A stretch of DNA of 53,962 bases from Caldithrix abyssi DSM 13497 (lineage in GTDB: Bacteria > Electryoneota > AABM5-125-24 > Hatepunaeales > Hatepunaeaceae), in contig CAMBDS010000017.1 in assembly GCA_945865405.1 (NCBI GenBank), positions 1 to 53,962 of the forward strand, in the 5' to 3' direction. The translations under genes were made by a program, and so were the position numbers. Of the stretch, positions 53,429-53,962 are shown one piece after another; the stretch's first letter is position 1, and every line of letters starts with the position of its first letter. The notes under the pieces are model-generated. The model did no database searches. It saw nothing but the letters and a program-made list of their open reading frames with translations, and was not told where the DNA came from.

Positions 53429-53962
53429 CGTCACGAGCCCCACTTGATCGAAAGAATCATGTGGGGCTTTTCCATTTTTGCCCCTTTCAGAATGCTTCTT
53501 AAGAGCAATCTCATGACGCGTCAATTTTGCCATCGGAGGCTTCAATACCGCCCCGGGAGTCAGCTTCGGAATTCTGAGCGTCACACTGGCGGTTGCGTGA
53601 TCAAGGATATCGATTCTCTCAACGAAGTGTAGAATTATCAGCCTACGGCGTTCGAATGGTAACTTCATGAACTCAGTCGAAAAATGATGCGCCATACTAC
53701 GAACGATGGCCAGATCGTCCTCGAACTGACGAGCCATCCGAATACCCGTCTCTTTGTCCTGCAACTCCCCTTCCAAGACCGCCCTCTGCTGACTCAATTC
53801 ATCAATCTTACGCTTGCATACGTCGGGATCGAGACCTGTCGCAATTGCATCATAGTATCTCTCGATGCCCTGTATAATCTCATTTAAGCGTTGACGATAT
53901 TGAACTTCCGTCTCGTCACGCTTACTCTCCGCCTGTTTGATGCGCACATGGACCGCCCGCTC
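53390..53962 (-). CDS. C-terminal part of a serine site-specific recombinase (cut by window edge)
   Basis: 191 codons, open at the window edge (the frame continues upstream of the GTG at 53947). The helical part (EVQYRQRLNEIIQGIERYYD; KIDELSQQRAVLEGELQD; FERRRLIILHFVERIDIL) is the coiled-coil tail after the zinc ribbon of large serine recombinases, which cut and rejoin DNA for integration or excision. The last 12 codons (LPGRDLNPRPSD) are exactly the antisense of tRNA-Asn positions 53393-53428, and the TAA stop overlaps the anticodon. The residues just before (APHDSFDQVGLV) come from the antisense of the tRNA terminator. An integrated element probably starts here and extends beyond the window. 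Confidence 0.78.
   Translation of the reverse strand, partial: ERAVHVRIKQAESKRDETEVQYRQRLNEIIQGIERYYDAIATGLDPDVCKRKIDELSQQRAVLEGELQDKETGIRMARQFEDDLAIVRSMAHHFSTEFMKLPFERRRLIILHFVERIDILDHATASVTLRIPKLTPGAVLKPPMAKLTRHEIALKKHSERGKNGKAPHDSFDQVGLVTLPGRDLNPRPSD
53436..53478 (+). terminator. Terminator of tRNA-Asn
   Basis: A 13-bp hairpin AGCCCCACTTGAT/ATCATGTGGGGCT (one mismatch) around CGAAAGA followed by TTTCCATTTTT. It lies antisense within the recombinase coding frame. Confidence 0.85.

Overview
The window reads as a chromosome segment of an uncultured, Gram-negative-type bacterium, most likely from a candidate phylum of the FCB group (Zixibacteria/KSB1/Electryoneota-like). Evidence: two secreted proteins end in a type IX-secretion-like C-terminal sorting domain (PNPFN start, WNA/WDA-G-LPGG/PAG-IY motif, K-x-LLR end). 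The ATP synthase beta subunit carries the insert after the GER region that I associate with Bacteroidetes/Chlorobi relatives. Lipoproteins, ExbB/ExbD and an Lpp-like coil point to an outer membrane. TTG starts are frequent and Shine-Dalgarno sites often weak. No rRNA or taxonomic marker allows a firm name.

Layout. 1-2273 (minus): hisC and an unknown membrane-anchored sensor-like protein, with a row of palindromes after hisC. 2510-3832: glutamine synthetase. 3908-6969 (minus): two tandem secreted Ntn-hydrolase paralogues. 7286-9033: EamA half-transporter and UDP-glucose dehydrogenase. 9034-9698: a gene-free stretch packed with palindromes. 9699-12440: RlmB-type methyltransferase, two related membrane/coiled-coil proteins (one with an M23 peptidase domain) and a bactofilin. 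12421-22447: the F-type ATP synthase operon atpZ-atpI-atpB-[accessory island]-atpEFHA-atpG-[lipoprotein]-atpDC. 22723-34165: an envelope operon of two very large TPR proteins, a small secreted protein, ExbB, two ExbDs and an AgmX/TonB-like transducer. 34318-39488: a one-heme protein, aspS, a T9SS-type propeller protein, an Lpp-like lipoprotein and a LysM protein. 39617-45213: phoH, an HD-7TM phosphohydrolase, ybeY, a CNNM/CBS protein and a half-size GT9-like protein. 45411-47632: rng-rplU-rpmA. 47913-53205: a beta-helix T9SS protein, malate dehydrogenase and a fibronectin-type lipoprotein. 53357-53962: tRNA-Asn with the 3' end of a serine recombinase running antisense into it.

Most of the window is housekeeping. 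The parts worth a second look are: (1) a four-gene accessory island (DUF5343, Ymh/TIGR02391, solo HicB, unknown) inside the ATP synthase operon between atpB and atpE; (2) a family of short palindromes with changing arms and mostly purine loops, one of which encodes the hydrophobic core of a signal peptide; (3) a large TPR/ExbB/ExbD/AgmX envelope machine in which one ExbD has Asn at the proton-carrying Asp position; (4) a tandem pair of Ntn hydrolases, one with Cys and one with Thr at the nucleophile position; (5) a recombinase whose last 12 codons are the antisense of a tRNA 3' half and whose stop codon overlaps the anticodon.

All calls come from reading the sequence and remembered family motifs; no database search was run.
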